From: G963422275 sp963422275
Lineage (GTDB): Bacteria; Pseudomonadota; Alphaproteobacteria; Rhodobacterales; Rhodobacteraceae
Reading direction: 5' to 3'
Length of the DNA stretch: 64,000 nt
Assembly: GCA_963422275.1 (NCBI GenBank)
Contig: OY729418.1
Coordinates: forward strand, 3,472,001 to 3,536,000
Of this stretch, positions 17,506-27,354 are shown piece by piece. Positions within the stretch are counted from its first letter, which is position 1, and each line of letters begins with the position of its first letter. The position numbers were made by a program, and so were the translations under genes. Under the pieces are notes generated by a model. The model was not told where the DNA came from. It ran no database searches and saw only the letters and a program-made list of their open reading frames with translations.

Positions 17506-19374
17506 TCAGGCATTATGACATTGCCAGCCGCGCGTTCTCGCACGCTTGTCCGTGTCGAAGAGGTCCGCAAGTTGCTCTGTCATGGCGCTGGCAAGCTGTT
17601 CAATATCCGAAATGGTCACCGCCCGCTCATAATAGTTAGTGACGTCATGCCCGATCCCGATCGCTATTAGCTCCACGGCGTTGCGACGCGCGATAAGCGC
17701 GATGACATCGCGCAAATGCCGTTCCAAGTATGCAGCAGAATTAACGCTGAGGGTCGAGTCGTCCACTGGTGCGCCGTCTGAGATAACCATCAGTATCTTG
17801 CGTGCCTCCGTCCGGGTCATCAGCCTCTTATGTGCCCATTCCAGTGCCTCGCCGTCAATGTTTTCCTTGAGCAGTCCTTCCTTCATCATCAAGCCCAGAT
17901 TGTTGCGCGCCCGCCGCCACATGGAGTCCGCACTCTTGTAGATAATGTGCCGGAGATCGTTGAGGCGCCCCGGGGCCTTCTCTCGACCTTTCGCCATCCA
18001 ACCTTCCCGGCTTCTCCCCCCTTTCCAAGCACGCGTCGTGAAGCCCAAGATCTCGACCTTGACCTGGCATCGCTCAAGTGTGCGGGCCAGTATGTCGGCG
18101 CTGATGGCGGCTATGGATATCGGCCGACCGCGCATCGAGCCGGAATTGTCCAGGAGAAGAGTCACGATGGTGTCCCGAAACTGTGTCTTCTTTTCTACCT
18201 TGAAAGAGAGTGGAGTGGTAGGAGTCGCCACGATTCGCGCGAGCCGTCCTGAATCGAGAAGTCCCTCTTCTTGATTGAATTCCCAGTATTTGTTTTGCTG
18301 CGCGAGAAGACGGCGCTGGAGTTTGTTGGCAAGCCTGCTAGCCGTACCCTTGAAGGGCTCAAGCTGCTGGTTGAGGTTTGCTCTCAGCCGCTCGAGCTCT
18401 TGCGGCTCCGCCAAGTCTTCGGCGCAAACCTCCTCATCGAATTCCGCGGTGTAGACTTGGTAGCTGGGATCTGCTTCTGAATGCGGGCGCAACTGGATCT
18501 CAGGCAAGGATTCGTCGATTTGGGCGTCCAGATCTTCTGACATCTGAACATCATCTGAGTCATCGGCAGGCAACTGCTGAGCGCTCGGGTCGGAATCGAA
18601 CGGAAGCTGTTCCTCGGCAAGGTCACTCTCGGAGGAATCGTCGTCTTCGCTCCCTTGAGTTTCCGGATGCTCGTCGGAGGTTTGCTCTACCTCGTCATCT
18701 ACATCGGGGTCTTCGTCGCTGGCGTCAGGATCTTCGCCTAGCTGATTTCCATAACCGAGATCTGCTATGACATTTCTGGCGAGCCTCGCGAATTTCGCTT
18801 GATTGTCAAGCGCGCGCTCCAATCCCTCGAGTGTGTTTCCCGCTTTGGATTCAATGTGGTTTTTCAGAAGATCAAGAACAATCCCAGCCGACTCCGGCAA
18901 TTCGCGTTCTGTCGCAAGATGACGGATCATGTAGCCAAGTGCTTCAGGAAGAGGCGCCTCGCTTTGATCCGAAATTTGGCTATAGCCCTTGCGGATCGCT
19001 TGATCCGCAATTCGCGCGTCGATGTTGGTGGCTGTTCCCGGCATCGCCCGCGCACCGACCGCCTCGCAACGCGCCGATTCCATTGATTCGAACAGGCTCC
19101 GGGCTGTTTCACCCTCCGGGAGATACTTCATGTGCGTGTCCGGATTGTGGTACCTGCGGCGAAGCGCAAGGCCGTCCGCTATGCCACGCGACACGGAAAG
19201 ACTGCTCTTTGAGACGCGGGACCCGATGTGGGGCAGGCTGATGGTGTCCCGTGAAATTCCCGAAGGATCTGCCGAAAACCTTACGGCGAGCTCACGGTCC
19301 TCGGCAATCGAGCGAGTGGTCTCCGACAGCGCCTTCTTGAAGGACTCGATCTGGTTTCGGTCAACTTGCGACAT
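17506..19374 (-). CDS. cobT: CobT, cobaltochelatase subunit (VWA domain)
   Basis: CobT with CobS forms the AAA+/VWA motor that activates CobN to insert cobalt in aerobic cobalamin synthesis. From ATG 19374 the product has 622 residues (a TTG 21 bases upstream is a less likely start). The N-terminus (SFKKALSETTRSIAEDRELAVRFS) matches CobT; the middle (about 205-330) is a highly acidic Asp/Glu/Ser region typical of these proteins; the C-terminal VWA domain starts at about residue 405 with the MIDAS motif DNSGSM (409-414), then WKGGRSREGW and KILMVISDGAPVDDST. cobS lies 92 bases upstream on the same strand. No cobN or other cobalamin genes are in this window, so the cobalt role is inferred from family. 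Confidence 0.93.
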   Translation of the reverse strand: MSQVDRNQIESFKKALSETTRSIAEDRELAVRFSADPSGISRDTISLPHIGSRVSKSSLSVSRGIADGLALRRRYHNPDTHMKYLPEGETARSLFESMESARCEAVGARAMPGTATNIDARIADQAIRKGYSQISDQSEAPLPEALGYMIRHLATERELPESAGIVLDLLKNHIESKAGNTLEGLERALDNQAKFARLARNVIADLGYGNQLGEDPDASDEDPDVDDEVEQTSDEHPETQGSEDDDSSESDLAEEQLPFDSDPSAQQLPADDSDDVQMSEDLDAQIDESLPEIQLRPHSEADPSYQVYTAEFDEEVCAEDLAEPQELERLRANLNQQLEPFKGTASRLANKLQRRLLAQQNKYWEFNQEEGLLDSGRLARIVATPTTPLSFKVEKKTQFRDTIVTLLLDNSGSMRGRPISIAAISADILARTLERCQVKVEILGFTTRAWKGGRSREGWMAKGREKAPGRLNDLRHIIYKSADSMWRRARNNLGLMMKEGLLKENIDGEALEWAHKRLMTRTEARKILMVISDGAPVDDSTLSVNSAAYLERHLRDVIALIARRNAVELIAIGIGHDVTNYYERAVTISDIEQLASAMTEQLADLFDTDKRARTRGWQCHNA

Positions 19375-19466
19375 CGTGCGTTTCGGATGCGACAAGCAAT
19401 CGCGTGGAATGCACGCGAGCGGACAACGCCTTTATAGATATTTGTGCATTTCCGTACACAGCGCAA

Positions 19467-20453
19467 TCACATCTCGACTGACGCCATTGCGCTTTCGGGC
19501 AGTTCCTCGTCGAAGCAACGCTGATAAAACTCGGCCACGGTCGCACGTTCTAACTCGTCGCACTTGTTCAGGAAGCTTACCCTGAATGCGAATCCTACAT
19601 CCCGGAATATCTCCGCATTCTGTGCCCAGTTGATAACCGTACGTGGGCTCATTACCGTGGAAAGATCGCCATTCATGAACGCTGACCGGGTCAGGTCGGC
19701 CACGGTAACCATTCTCTTGATTTTCTTTCTCCCGCTTTCGGTGTTGTAGTTAGGAACCTTGGAAAGGACGATTTGCGTTTCTACGCCGAGTGAAAGGTAG
19801 TTCAGCGTCGCAACAAGCGACCAACGGTCCATTTGACCTTGGTTGATCTGTTGCGTGCCATGATAAAGGCCTGTGGTGTCACCTAGGCCAATGGTGTTCG
19901 TCGTCGCGAACACGCGAAAATATTTGTGCGGAACAATGATCTCGTTCTGGTCGAGCAGCGTCAGTCTGCCTTCGGCTTCCAGCACCCGTTGAATTACGAA
20001 CATGACGTCGGCTCGTCCGGCGTCGTACTCGTCGAATACGAGGGCCACGCAGTTGCGTAGCGACCAAGGCAAAATGCCTTCCTGGAATTCCGTAACCTGT
20101 TTTCCATCTCGAAGCTTGATCGTGTCCTTGCCGATAAGGTCAATGCGAGATATGTGGCTGTCTAGGTTGACTCGAACGCAGGGCCAGTTCAAGCGTGCTG
20201 CAACCTGCTCGATGTGCGTAGATTTTCCTGTTCCGTGATATCCTTGGATCAACACCCGCCGATTATGTGAGAATCCCGCGAGAATGGCGAGGGTTGTGGC
20301 GGGATCGAACTTGTAGGTACGGTCGACTGTCGGGACCCGGCCATTGGCCTCGGCGAATCCCATGACTTCCATTCCGGTATCGATGCCGAAGGCTTCGCGA
20401 ACCGACACCCGAATGTTCGGTTCAGCGGTCGTGGACGGTTCCGAATAATCCAT
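19467..20453 (-). CDS. cobS: CobS, AAA+ cobaltochelatase ATPase subunit
   Basis: CobS is the AAA+ MoxR-like ATPase partner of CobT. The 328-residue product carries Walker A GYHGTGKSTHIEQ (about 90-102), a following VNLDSHISRIDLIGKD block, Walker B ALVFDEYDAGRADVM, sensor 1 VFATTNTIGLGD and the downstream TGLYHGTQQINQGQMDRW, all diagnostic of CobS. Its N-terminus has the conserved VREAFGIDTGMEVMGF. The gene is immediately upstream of cobT and downstream of a J-domain gene, the common rhodobacterial order bolA / J-domain / cobS / cobT. Confidence 0.95.
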   Translation of the reverse strand: MDYSEPSTTAEPNIRVSVREAFGIDTGMEVMGFAEANGRVPTVDRTYKFDPATTLAILAGFSHNRRVLIQGYHGTGKSTHIEQVAARLNWPCVRVNLDSHISRIDLIGKDTIKLRDGKQVTEFQEGILPWSLRNCVALVFDEYDAGRADVMFVIQRVLEAEGRLTLLDQNEIIVPHKYFRVFATTNTIGLGDTTGLYHGTQQINQGQMDRWSLVATLNYLSLGVETQIVLSKVPNYNTESGRKKIKRMVTVADLTRSAFMNGDLSTVMSPRTVINWAQNAEIFRDVGFAFRVSFLNKCDELERATVAEFYQRCFDEELPESAMASVEM

Positions 20454-20736
20454 TCAAGCCCTCGCTATTGTGATGAGTCAGTCCCCGACTCGGAACCGTC
20501 ATTTAGTGAAGCAAAAAACTTTGGGATTCAAGATTGAGAATTGCCCATCGTTGCCTTGCTGAAACCGCGCTGACGCCCAGAGCACCGAACCCTGCGACAT
20601 TCATGATTCATGCATCTCAGTGCCAGATGCGTCTGGAGGAATTTTAATGCTGTGCATTCAGTCACCGAGAAACGGAAACAGCATCAGCTTCAATTGTGAC
20701 TCAGGCTATCCGCGAAAGCCCTGTCTCGCGTGCGCC

Positions 20737-21372
20737 TCAATCCCGGAAGTTCTTGCTGCCCTTGATTTGGTCCCAAGCCCAAACCACTTCCTTCAGCCTG
20801 TTTTCGTCAGTGCGGTCCCCGTCATTCTTGTCCGGGTGAAGGTACTTCACCAGTGTGCGATACTGTGCTCGGATGGTCGCTCGGTTCCAATTTTCGCGGG
20901 CGTCTAGAATATCAAGCGCGCGGCGCTCCGAGGGAGTCAGCCGCGCACCGGAAATTTGTCCGCCGTGGCGATTTCGAGTGCCCTTGTCGCCCAATATTTC
21001 ATATGGATCTTCAATTCCCAGCCTTGACCACGCGCAGCGCTCCCGTGTCTCCTGCCATTCTTCTTCCAAATCCTGTTCGCTTTTGTCTCGATCGGACAGG
21101 AGGGCTTTTTCCACCTCCTCCTTGGGCTGGCTCTTGAAGAAATCCCAGTTCAGGTTATACTTGCGCGCGTGCTCTTGGCAGAACCAGTAGAATTCGTCAA
21201 GGTGGTCTGGCGATTTCGGGGCCCGATATTTTCCCATCCTAGAGCAATTCGGATGCTCGCAATTTCGCGATGATGTCTCGACAGCGCCAGACATGCTGCT
21301 TCGGCCCCGCTTTCTGCGTTTCTTGTCGGCCGATACAGAAATGTCGAACTCGAATGGATGCTTTGAATCCAT
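20737..21372 (-). CDS. J-domain (DnaJ-like) protein with C-terminal J domain
   Basis: The protein of 211 residues has a C-terminal J domain (about 143-208) with the HPD motif in VKYLHPDKNDGDRT, preceded by DPYEILG at about 118-124. The N-terminal half carries a Cys-rich segment (NCEHPNCSRMGKYRAPKSP ... YWFCQEHARKYN) that looks like a zinc-binding module. J proteins stimulate Hsp70 ATPase and deliver clients; this type is widespread in alphaproteobacteria beside cobS and bolA but has no assigned client. It is divergent from bolA, with about 375 bases between them. The start ATG 21372 is the first in frame. Confidence 0.9.
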   Translation of the reverse strand: MDSKHPFEFDISVSADKKRRKRGRSSMSGAVETSSRNCEHPNCSRMGKYRAPKSPDHLDEFYWFCQEHARKYNLNWDFFKSQPKEEVEKALLSDRDKSEQDLEEEWQETRERCAWSRLGIEDPYEILGDKGTRNRHGGQISGARLTPSERRALDILDARENWNRATIRAQYRTLVKYLHPDKNDGDRTDENRLKEVVWAWDQIKGSKNFRD

Positions 21373-21748
21373 CGTTTGTCAGAATCCTCTCGAATCAGGG
21401 AAAGCATTTTACGGGTATTGTCCGAAACACGCAAAAACTTTGGATGCAGCATCTGGACTGGCAGAGAACCTGAATGTCCTGAATTGCTTTCGGCACCATG
21501 AATTTGCAGTTAGCTTTCGGAAAAATTCAGCGGTGCACCAGATCGCCCGAAGGTCTGGTGGATTACCAATCAAGCTGCAACCCTTCCAGTATTTCGGTGC
21601 TAGTCGCTAGCCGCTTGAATGCAGTCAACAGGTTCAGCCGAAGAGTTGTGCAACCAATCAAGATGATGCATATGTTTCCGATGTGCAAATTTCGATGAAG
21701 CTGTGGGAAAGTCTACGAGATCCTCGACAACAACTGGTGCCTTACGGA
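21373..21748. other. 376-base divergent intergenic region, J-domain gene / bolA
   Basis: No gene is seen. As the space between two divergently transcribed genes it should hold promoters for both; no strong consensus stands out. An in-frame extension of bolA reaches back to GTG 21683, so the true spacer may be shorter by 66 bases. Confidence 0.35.
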
Positions 21749-22009
21749 ATGGCTTTAAGAGAAGAAATAATCGATGTGCTGACAAATCGATTCCGACCGA
21801 CCATCTTGGAAGTTTCCGACGTGAGCGAAAGCCATCGCGGCCATTCCGGGTGGAGAGAGGGAGGGGAAACGCACTTTGAAGTGAGGATTTCGTCCGCCCA
21901 ATTTGCCGGATTGAGTCGGGTCGAGCGACACCGGTCAGTGCACAAGGCGCTATCGCCGAAAATCATGCAAAAAATTCACGCACTATCCCTGGACATTTCG
22001 TCCAGCTAG
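21749..22009 (+). CDS. BolA-family protein
   Basis: BolA proteins bind monothiol glutaredoxins and [2Fe-2S] clusters or nucleic acid and act in iron and stress responses. From ATG 21749 the product has 86 residues; longer starts at GTG 21683 or ATG 21695 would add an unconserved extension. The fold signature is visible: ALREEIIDVLTNRF, LEVSDVSESHRGHSG, ETHFEVRISSAQFAGLSRVERHRSVHKAL and IHALSLD, including the conserved histidines of HxGH and the RxxRHR-like segment. The ribosome-binding site is weak. It converges on gatB. Confidence 0.9.
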   Translation: MALREEIIDVLTNRFRPTILEVSDVSESHRGHSGWREGGETHFEVRISSAQFAGLSRVERHRSVHKALSPKIMQKIHALSLDISSS

Positions 22010-22068
22010 CAACTGAAAGCTGAAGTGCTCAGACTTGGAAGTCGCTTGGAACGAATGGTGACCGATTC

Positions 22069-23559
22069 TCAAATGCTGAGTTTGCGCCGGACAATTTCGT
22101 TGACGCTTTTGGGGTTTGCCTTTCCCTTGGTTGCTTTCATAACTTGCCCAACGAAAAAGCCGGCTACCTTTGGATTTTGCTTCGCTTTTTCAACTTGAGC
22201 CGGATTGCTCGCGAACGCTTCGTCGACAGCCGTCTCGATCGCCCCTGAATCGTTCACTTGACGCATCCTGCGCGCTTTGACGATTTCAGCCGGGTCTCCC
22301 CCTTCGGCCCAAACGATTGCAAACAACTCTTTTGCGATTTTGCCCGATATCTCGCTGGAAGCGACAAGATCGATGATGCCTCCAAGCTGTGCGGCGGAAA
22401 CTGGACTTTTCGAGATATCGAGATTTTCCTTGTTCAATTGCCCAAACAACTCGTTAACAATCCAGTTTGCCGCCTGCTTTCCATTCCGCCCATCTGCGAC
22501 GCGTTCGAAATAGTCGGCACTTTCCCTTTGCGAAGTTAGGACGCCTGCATCATAATCGGTCACTTCGTACTGCGTCACGAACCGCCGCTTTTTTTCGTCC
22601 GGCAGTTCCGGGATTGTTGAAGCGATTGAATCCACCCATTCTTGGCTTATTTCAAGAGGAAGCAGGTCGGGGCAGGGGAAATAGCGATAGTCATGCGCTT
22701 CCTCTTTCGACCGCATTGAGCGAGTCTTGCCTGAGCTAGAGTCGTAGAGGCGAGTTTCCTGGTTGATTTCTCCTCTATCTTCCAAGACGGCAATCTGGCG
22801 GCGAGCCTCGTGATCGATCGCTTGCTGAATGAATCGGGTCGAGTTCATGTTCTTGATTTCGCATCGAATTCCGAACTCATCGCTTCCCAAAGGGCGAACT
22901 GAGACGTTGACGTCTGCTCGCAGGTTTCCATCCTGCATGTTGCCGTCGCATGTTCCCAAATAGCGCATGATTTGGCGAAGTTTTAGAATGTATGCGGCTG
23001 CCTCCTCCGGTCCGTGGATGTCCGGGTAGGAAACTATTTCCATCAACGCGATGCCGGTGCGATTAAGATCCACAAATGACAGGTCTGGGTCTATATCGTG
23101 CAGTGACTTGCCAGCATCTTGCTCAAGGTGAAGGTGGTCGATTCGAACCCTTCGTGCGAAGCCCGGTTCAATGTCGACTGTGACTTCGCCTTTGCCGACA
23201 ATTGGGTGGTAGAGTTGGGAGATTTGATACCCCTGCGGCAGGTCTGGGTAGAAGTAGTTTTTTCTGTCGAACTCAGAACGAAGATTTATCTTGGCTTTCA
23301 GCCCCAAGCCCGTTCTTATTGCCTGCTCCACGCAGTATTCATTCACGACTGGAAGCATTCCGGGCATGGCCGAATCCACGAAATCAACGTTGGAATTAGG
23401 GGCAGCGCCGAATTCTGTTGACGCGCACGAAAAGAGCTTTGAATTTGAAGACACTTGCGCATGCACTTCGATCCCGATGACCGCCTCCCAGTCACCTTTT
23501 GCGCCGCTATAGATCTTCGGGTCTGGTGCCCGGGTATGCAAATTTTCCATGTGTTTCAC
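22069..23559 (-). CDS. gatB: GatB, Asp/Glu-tRNA amidotransferase subunit B
   Basis: GatB is the kinase/transamidation subunit of GatCAB, which makes Gln-tRNA or Asn-tRNA from misacylated precursors. The 496-residue product shows WEAVIGIEVHAQVSSNSKLFS near residue 23, DFVDSAMPGMLPVVNEYCVE, RKNYFYPDLPQGYQISQ, DVNVSVRP and RCEIKNMNSTRFIQQAI, followed by the GatB/Yqey tail ending FFVGQVMKATKGKANP and VNEIVRRKL. ATG 23559 is used; ATG 23550 is equally possible. gatA and gatC are not nearby, as in many alphaproteobacteria where gatB is separate. Confidence 0.96.
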   Translation of the reverse strand: MKHMENLHTRAPDPKIYSGAKGDWEAVIGIEVHAQVSSNSKLFSCASTEFGAAPNSNVDFVDSAMPGMLPVVNEYCVEQAIRTGLGLKAKINLRSEFDRKNYFYPDLPQGYQISQLYHPIVGKGEVTVDIEPGFARRVRIDHLHLEQDAGKSLHDIDPDLSFVDLNRTGIALMEIVSYPDIHGPEEAAAYILKLRQIMRYLGTCDGNMQDGNLRADVNVSVRPLGSDEFGIRCEIKNMNSTRFIQQAIDHEARRQIAVLEDRGEINQETRLYDSSSGKTRSMRSKEEAHDYRYFPCPDLLPLEISQEWVDSIASTIPELPDEKKRRFVTQYEVTDYDAGVLTSQRESADYFERVADGRNGKQAANWIVNELFGQLNKENLDISKSPVSAAQLGGIIDLVASSEISGKIAKELFAIVWAEGGDPAEIVKARRMRQVNDSGAIETAVDEAFASNPAQVEKAKQNPKVAGFFVGQVMKATKGKANPKSVNEIVRRKLSI

Positions 23560-23731
23560 GCTTCCGGTTTTCCAAGCTTTTATTTATGTTGCTCAAACCT
23601 GCCAATACCAGAGTTTGCGAGTCGCGCTGTAATCAACAGACGGGGTAGCCAGCTTATGGCATGCACGATTTCCAGTTTGACATGCCAATATTTTGATCTA
23701 GGATTCTGCAGACAGATCGACGGGATTTATC

Positions 23732-24478
23732 ATGGCGCGCCCAATCGTGGGAATTTCCGGAAATTTTTACCTCATTGATAGAAGCTACCCGGTTCATGCG
23801 ACCGGCACCATGAATAGTGAAGCCATCTCGAAGGTGGCTCAAGCCTTGCCGCTCATGATTCCGTCCAACCCTGAGTTGGTTGCGATTGAAGAATTGATGG
23901 ATGCCTGCGACGGCTTCCTGTTCACTGGCGGACGCCCGAATGTCCATCCGGAAGAATACGGTGAACCTGTCACCGATTCACACGGCTTCTTTGATCGGGA
24001 CCGCGACCGGGTCACGCTACCATTGATTCGCGCATGCGTTGCGCGAGGTCAGCCGATTCTCGCGCTTTGCCGCGGATTTCAGGAATTGAACGTGGCGTTT
24101 GGCGGCACTCTTCATCCCGAGATACGGGACCTGCCGGAGCGCATGAACCATCGCATGCCACCCGATGGAACTCTCGACGAGAAATTTGCCCTTCGGCATA
24201 CGGTTTTGCTGCAACCAGGCAGCGTGTTCGCTCAAATATTCGAGTCCGAAAAGGTCATGGTCAACTCGCTCCACGGTCAAGGAATCAAAAGGAAGGGCGA
24301 CCGAATCGTTGTTGAAGGCAGAGCCCCGGACGGCACTGAGGAAGCAATTAGAGTCGATGGAGCTGAGGGTTTTGCCTTGGGAGTTCAGTGGCACCCTGAG
24401 TACCACGCATCGGAAGACCCAGTTTCATGGGCGTTGTTTAGAGAGTTCGGCAGGGCATTGCGTCAGTGGTGCAACTGA
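23732..24478 (+). CDS. Class I glutamine amidotransferase-like hydrolase (peptidase C26, PuuD-like)
   Basis: The product (248 residues) belongs to the gamma-glutamyl-gamma-aminobutyrate hydrolase / peptidase C26 family. The nucleophile elbow ALCRGFQELNVAFGG carries the catalytic Cys (about residue 112), and the C-terminal VQWHPEYHASEDP has the His and Glu of the triad. The start MARPIVGISGNFY and FTGGRPNVHPEEYGE are also typical. PuuD cleaves gamma-Glu-GABA in putrescine breakdown, but no puu genes are nearby, so the substrate is open. It is divergent from gatB, with about 170 bases between. Confidence 0.88.
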   Translation: MARPIVGISGNFYLIDRSYPVHATGTMNSEAISKVAQALPLMIPSNPELVAIEELMDACDGFLFTGGRPNVHPEEYGEPVTDSHGFFDRDRDRVTLPLIRACVARGQPILALCRGFQELNVAFGGTLHPEIRDLPERMNHRMPPDGTLDEKFALRHTVLLQPGSVFAQIFESEKVMVNSLHGQGIKRKGDRIVVEGRAPDGTEEAIRVDGAEGFALGVQWHPEYHASEDPVSWALFREFGRALRQWCN

Positions 24479-24580
24479 TGCCGCAATGCCTGCATGCCCT
24501 GTCGCTTGCCCCCTTTAATTTTGCCGAGCCTGCTGTCTTCTTCTGCGGTGCACCCGAGTGTTTTGCTTAACACTAGCTTG

Positions 24581-27025
24581 TTAAAACAGGAACATGAATG
24601 AGCCGCCACCGACTTTCAAGCTCGAAACCCCCGCGTGCGCGAACGAGATGCTCAGCCCGGCGTGACCGAAAAATTTCTGCGATTCCGAGTGGATATTCGC
24701 CCCAACCGAAACACCGAATTCGGAGCCCAAAAGACTGGTAGTGCTTCCAAATGACCCAAGACCTCCCTTGAACCGGTTATTGATTGTAAAGTAGCGGTTG
24801 TTCGAGTGCGTGACCGAAAATCCCAACTGAGGGGCGACGTTCAAGTCTGCCAGTGTTGTTTTCGCTATCTTCACCGCTAGGGCCGGACGGAGAAAGGAAA
24901 CGGTTTTCTCGACGGCGTCAACATCGAGAGATAGCTTCGGGTCACCTGATTCCGAGTAAGCGCTCCCATTAATTCTCAACACGCCTGCTTCCAGCGATGG
25001 TGAGACAGACCAGCCACCGAGCTCGATGTCCCCGGAAATCGTGGCCAATGCGCCAACGGTTCTTGTCTTCTGAGTGCCGGTTGCTTGCGTGTTTCCCGCC
25101 AAGTCTGGAAGTCGGCGACGAATTTTGTGATTTGACTTGCTTGCACTTGCGACAAGCGACAGGTCGATTGCACCAATTTCTGCGCCAACTCCCGAAGCCA
25201 GGTGCCATCTGTGCCCATCGGCGAACGCGAAGTCTTGCATCGCCGTCCGGTCATCATCGAAGCCAACTGCTAAATCGAATCGAACACCTAGATCTTCAGG
25301 AAAGAGCGTTGCGCCAGTTGCAAAACTCACTGAATTGTCAGAGTATCCGCGTTGCGGAAAAGTGCGACGGCGAATGTGACGCTGCAACTCAGGTGCAACC
25401 CAAATGCACTTGCCCGAAGACTCATTTGCGTCTCCGATGAAGCTGGAGCCAGGCACTCGGCCACAGTCCTGTAGGGACGAGGCAAAATCGAGATTGGCCA
25501 GAGCGGATGTCTGAAGAACCGTTCCAGCGATTTCGTTTCCGAAGCTGTCGAGGTCGTAGCGCAAGCTTTCAATTTCAGTCTCCCGACCTAGTTCCACAAT
25601 TACATCCTCGAAATGTTTGTCGTTCCGCGAGCGGTGCAACTCGGTGAGAACGTTGATCTGATTCTGGTTCAAGTCTGGATGCTGAAGGTCATACGAGGCA
25701 ATGATGTCGAGAAACTCTTCAGGTTTATCCTCGACGGTCCTCTTTTGAGTGCGGTAGTTGATCAGAATCCGGTCGGTGACGCCAAGTATCTCCAGCGGGT
25801 TCTTTATCGACAATCCGGTTTTTCCATGGATGACTTCAACTTTGGAACCGCTTTTGCCCAAAAGCGGCGAAGACATTTCCAATATGTCGATTTGACCAGC
25901 GAGTTCGGTTGATCCTTCAATGACGATTCGGTCAGCGGTCGCTTTTCTCCAGTCTACATCGACTTGAATGGTGGCATCGTCCTGTTGCTCGAAGTTGCCC
26001 CTCACGGTTGCCTCTGCAATTTTATTTGGTCCGCCCGGTGAGAAAATGCCGCCATCTTTGTTGGAGAAGGTTCCCTTTCCCGCGGTGGTATTACAAGGAC
26101 CAGCCGCGGAACTCGTGCTCTTGATCAATTCTATCGCTTTGTCATTGCTTTCGGAGCTTTCGGAATTCATTGAATATACCGACCCACGATTGACAAGCAT
26201 CGGCCCTTCGCTACACGCTTCGGCATAAATCCGGCCGTCGATTTTTCCAGCATTTCTGATTTGTGCCTTGGCGATCATGTCGGTTTGCGAGTTCAAAATG
26301 TATATCGCCTTGGATTCAGACGGTCCGGGATCAACAATGGTTATCGATCCGGCTTTGTTCACTTTAACGCGAACGTTGGCAAATCTTCCTGACGATGCAA
26401 CACCGTGAGACCCATTGCCGTCTGTCGAGACAATACCGTTGATGATGACAGAATGCTTGCGGTTTTGGGCATCATGGCTGTGAGTCAATATTCCGTATGC
26501 GTTATCTCCGTCCGTGGTAAGGTCGTTGACCTCAATTTGCATCCCGTTGTTTTCAGATTTGTCGTTTGGCCCACCGTAAAGCTTCGCCAAGACCCCGTGC
26601 ATATAGTCGCCAGTGGTGGAAATCTTCCCGTCCGATTTTATAATCAAGTTGCCTGGCACGCTTACGTTTATTGCACCCAATTCAAATTCCGTGGTAGAAT
26701 TTAGGGTGACGTCTCGGACATCTATTTTGGTCTGCCTGTTTTTCCGCGCGGTTGCGGTGTTAGAGTAGGAAATGTGAATTCCGTCGGAATTCTCGCATGA
26801 AACCGAGATCGGCGTTTTAAAGCGAATGTTGATGTCGGGTTCGTAATCTTTAAGCCTAATGCCGCCGGAGATTTCTTCTGAGTGAATGGCGGAGGGGCTG
26901 AAGTCCGGAGTGGCGGTATCAATCGTCGGGCATACGCTTGCTGTTTGTGCAAATCCCGCTTGACCTACAGATGCAAAAGCAACCGCGATAGCCATCAGGG
27001 CAGGAGCCCGCGATAATCGTGGCAT
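24581..27025 (-). CDS. Autotransporter with outer-membrane beta-barrel domain
   Basis: The likely start ATG 27025 gives 814 residues beginning with a signal peptide (MPRLSRAPALMAIAVAFA, then cleavage near GFAQTAS); earlier in-frame ATGs add up to 69 residues without a signal. The passenger (about 35-540) is Asn/Ser/Thr/Gly-rich with repeated short beta strands such as GDNAYGILTHSHD, GNGSHGVASS and KISTTGDYMHGVLAK, expected to form a beta-helix. The last 270 residues form an autotransporter barrel (SVSFATGATLFPEDLGVRFDL; GFSVTHSNNRYF; LLGSEFGVSVGANI) ending in Phe (FMFLF), the BAM recognition signal. It is probably surface-exposed and may mediate adhesion; the exact role is unknown. It lies at the edge of an IS-rich stretch. 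Confidence 0.88.
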   Translation of the reverse strand: MPRLSRAPALMAIAVAFASVGQAGFAQTASVCPTIDTATPDFSPSAIHSEEISGGIRLKDYEPDINIRFKTPISVSCENSDGIHISYSNTATARKNRQTKIDVRDVTLNSTTEFELGAINVSVPGNLIIKSDGKISTTGDYMHGVLAKLYGGPNDKSENNGMQIEVNDLTTDGDNAYGILTHSHDAQNRKHSVIINGIVSTDGNGSHGVASSGRFANVRVKVNKAGSITIVDPGPSESKAIYILNSQTDMIAKAQIRNAGKIDGRIYAEACSEGPMLVNRGSVYSMNSESSESNDKAIELIKSTSSAAGPCNTTAGKGTFSNKDGGIFSPGGPNKIAEATVRGNFEQQDDATIQVDVDWRKATADRIVIEGSTELAGQIDILEMSSPLLGKSGSKVEVIHGKTGLSIKNPLEILGVTDRILINYRTQKRTVEDKPEEFLDIIASYDLQHPDLNQNQINVLTELHRSRNDKHFEDVIVELGRETEIESLRYDLDSFGNEIAGTVLQTSALANLDFASSLQDCGRVPGSSFIGDANESSGKCIWVAPELQRHIRRRTFPQRGYSDNSVSFATGATLFPEDLGVRFDLAVGFDDDRTAMQDFAFADGHRWHLASGVGAEIGAIDLSLVASASKSNHKIRRRLPDLAGNTQATGTQKTRTVGALATISGDIELGGWSVSPSLEAGVLRINGSAYSESGDPKLSLDVDAVEKTVSFLRPALAVKIAKTTLADLNVAPQLGFSVTHSNNRYFTINNRFKGGLGSFGSTTSLLGSEFGVSVGANIHSESQKFFGHAGLSISFAHAGVSSLKVGGGSFMFLF

Positions 27026-27354
27026 CACCCACAGGCCCGAAACCGCGTGCGACTCCGTCCAACAAATCTTGGGCATTAAGTCTTCCGATCCGTGTAATAT
27101 GGCATTTGCAATGCCCGCACTTGAAGTCCATGCGGCGTGTACACGGAAATGAAGGCGACAGAACATTATTAAGCAATCCAAATGGCATTGCAAGTAAGCG
27201 GCTTGATTGGTAGCGTCCCAAGTCAATTTCACCGGGTGTCAATTCGATTGCAGCAGGAAACCGGCCTGCCCATTGCATCGCCCTGATCCCCTAGCCGGGG
27301 CGATGGGAAGCAGGGCGGACCGAAAACGGCATTGCGCCTCCGATTGCTTCAAAT

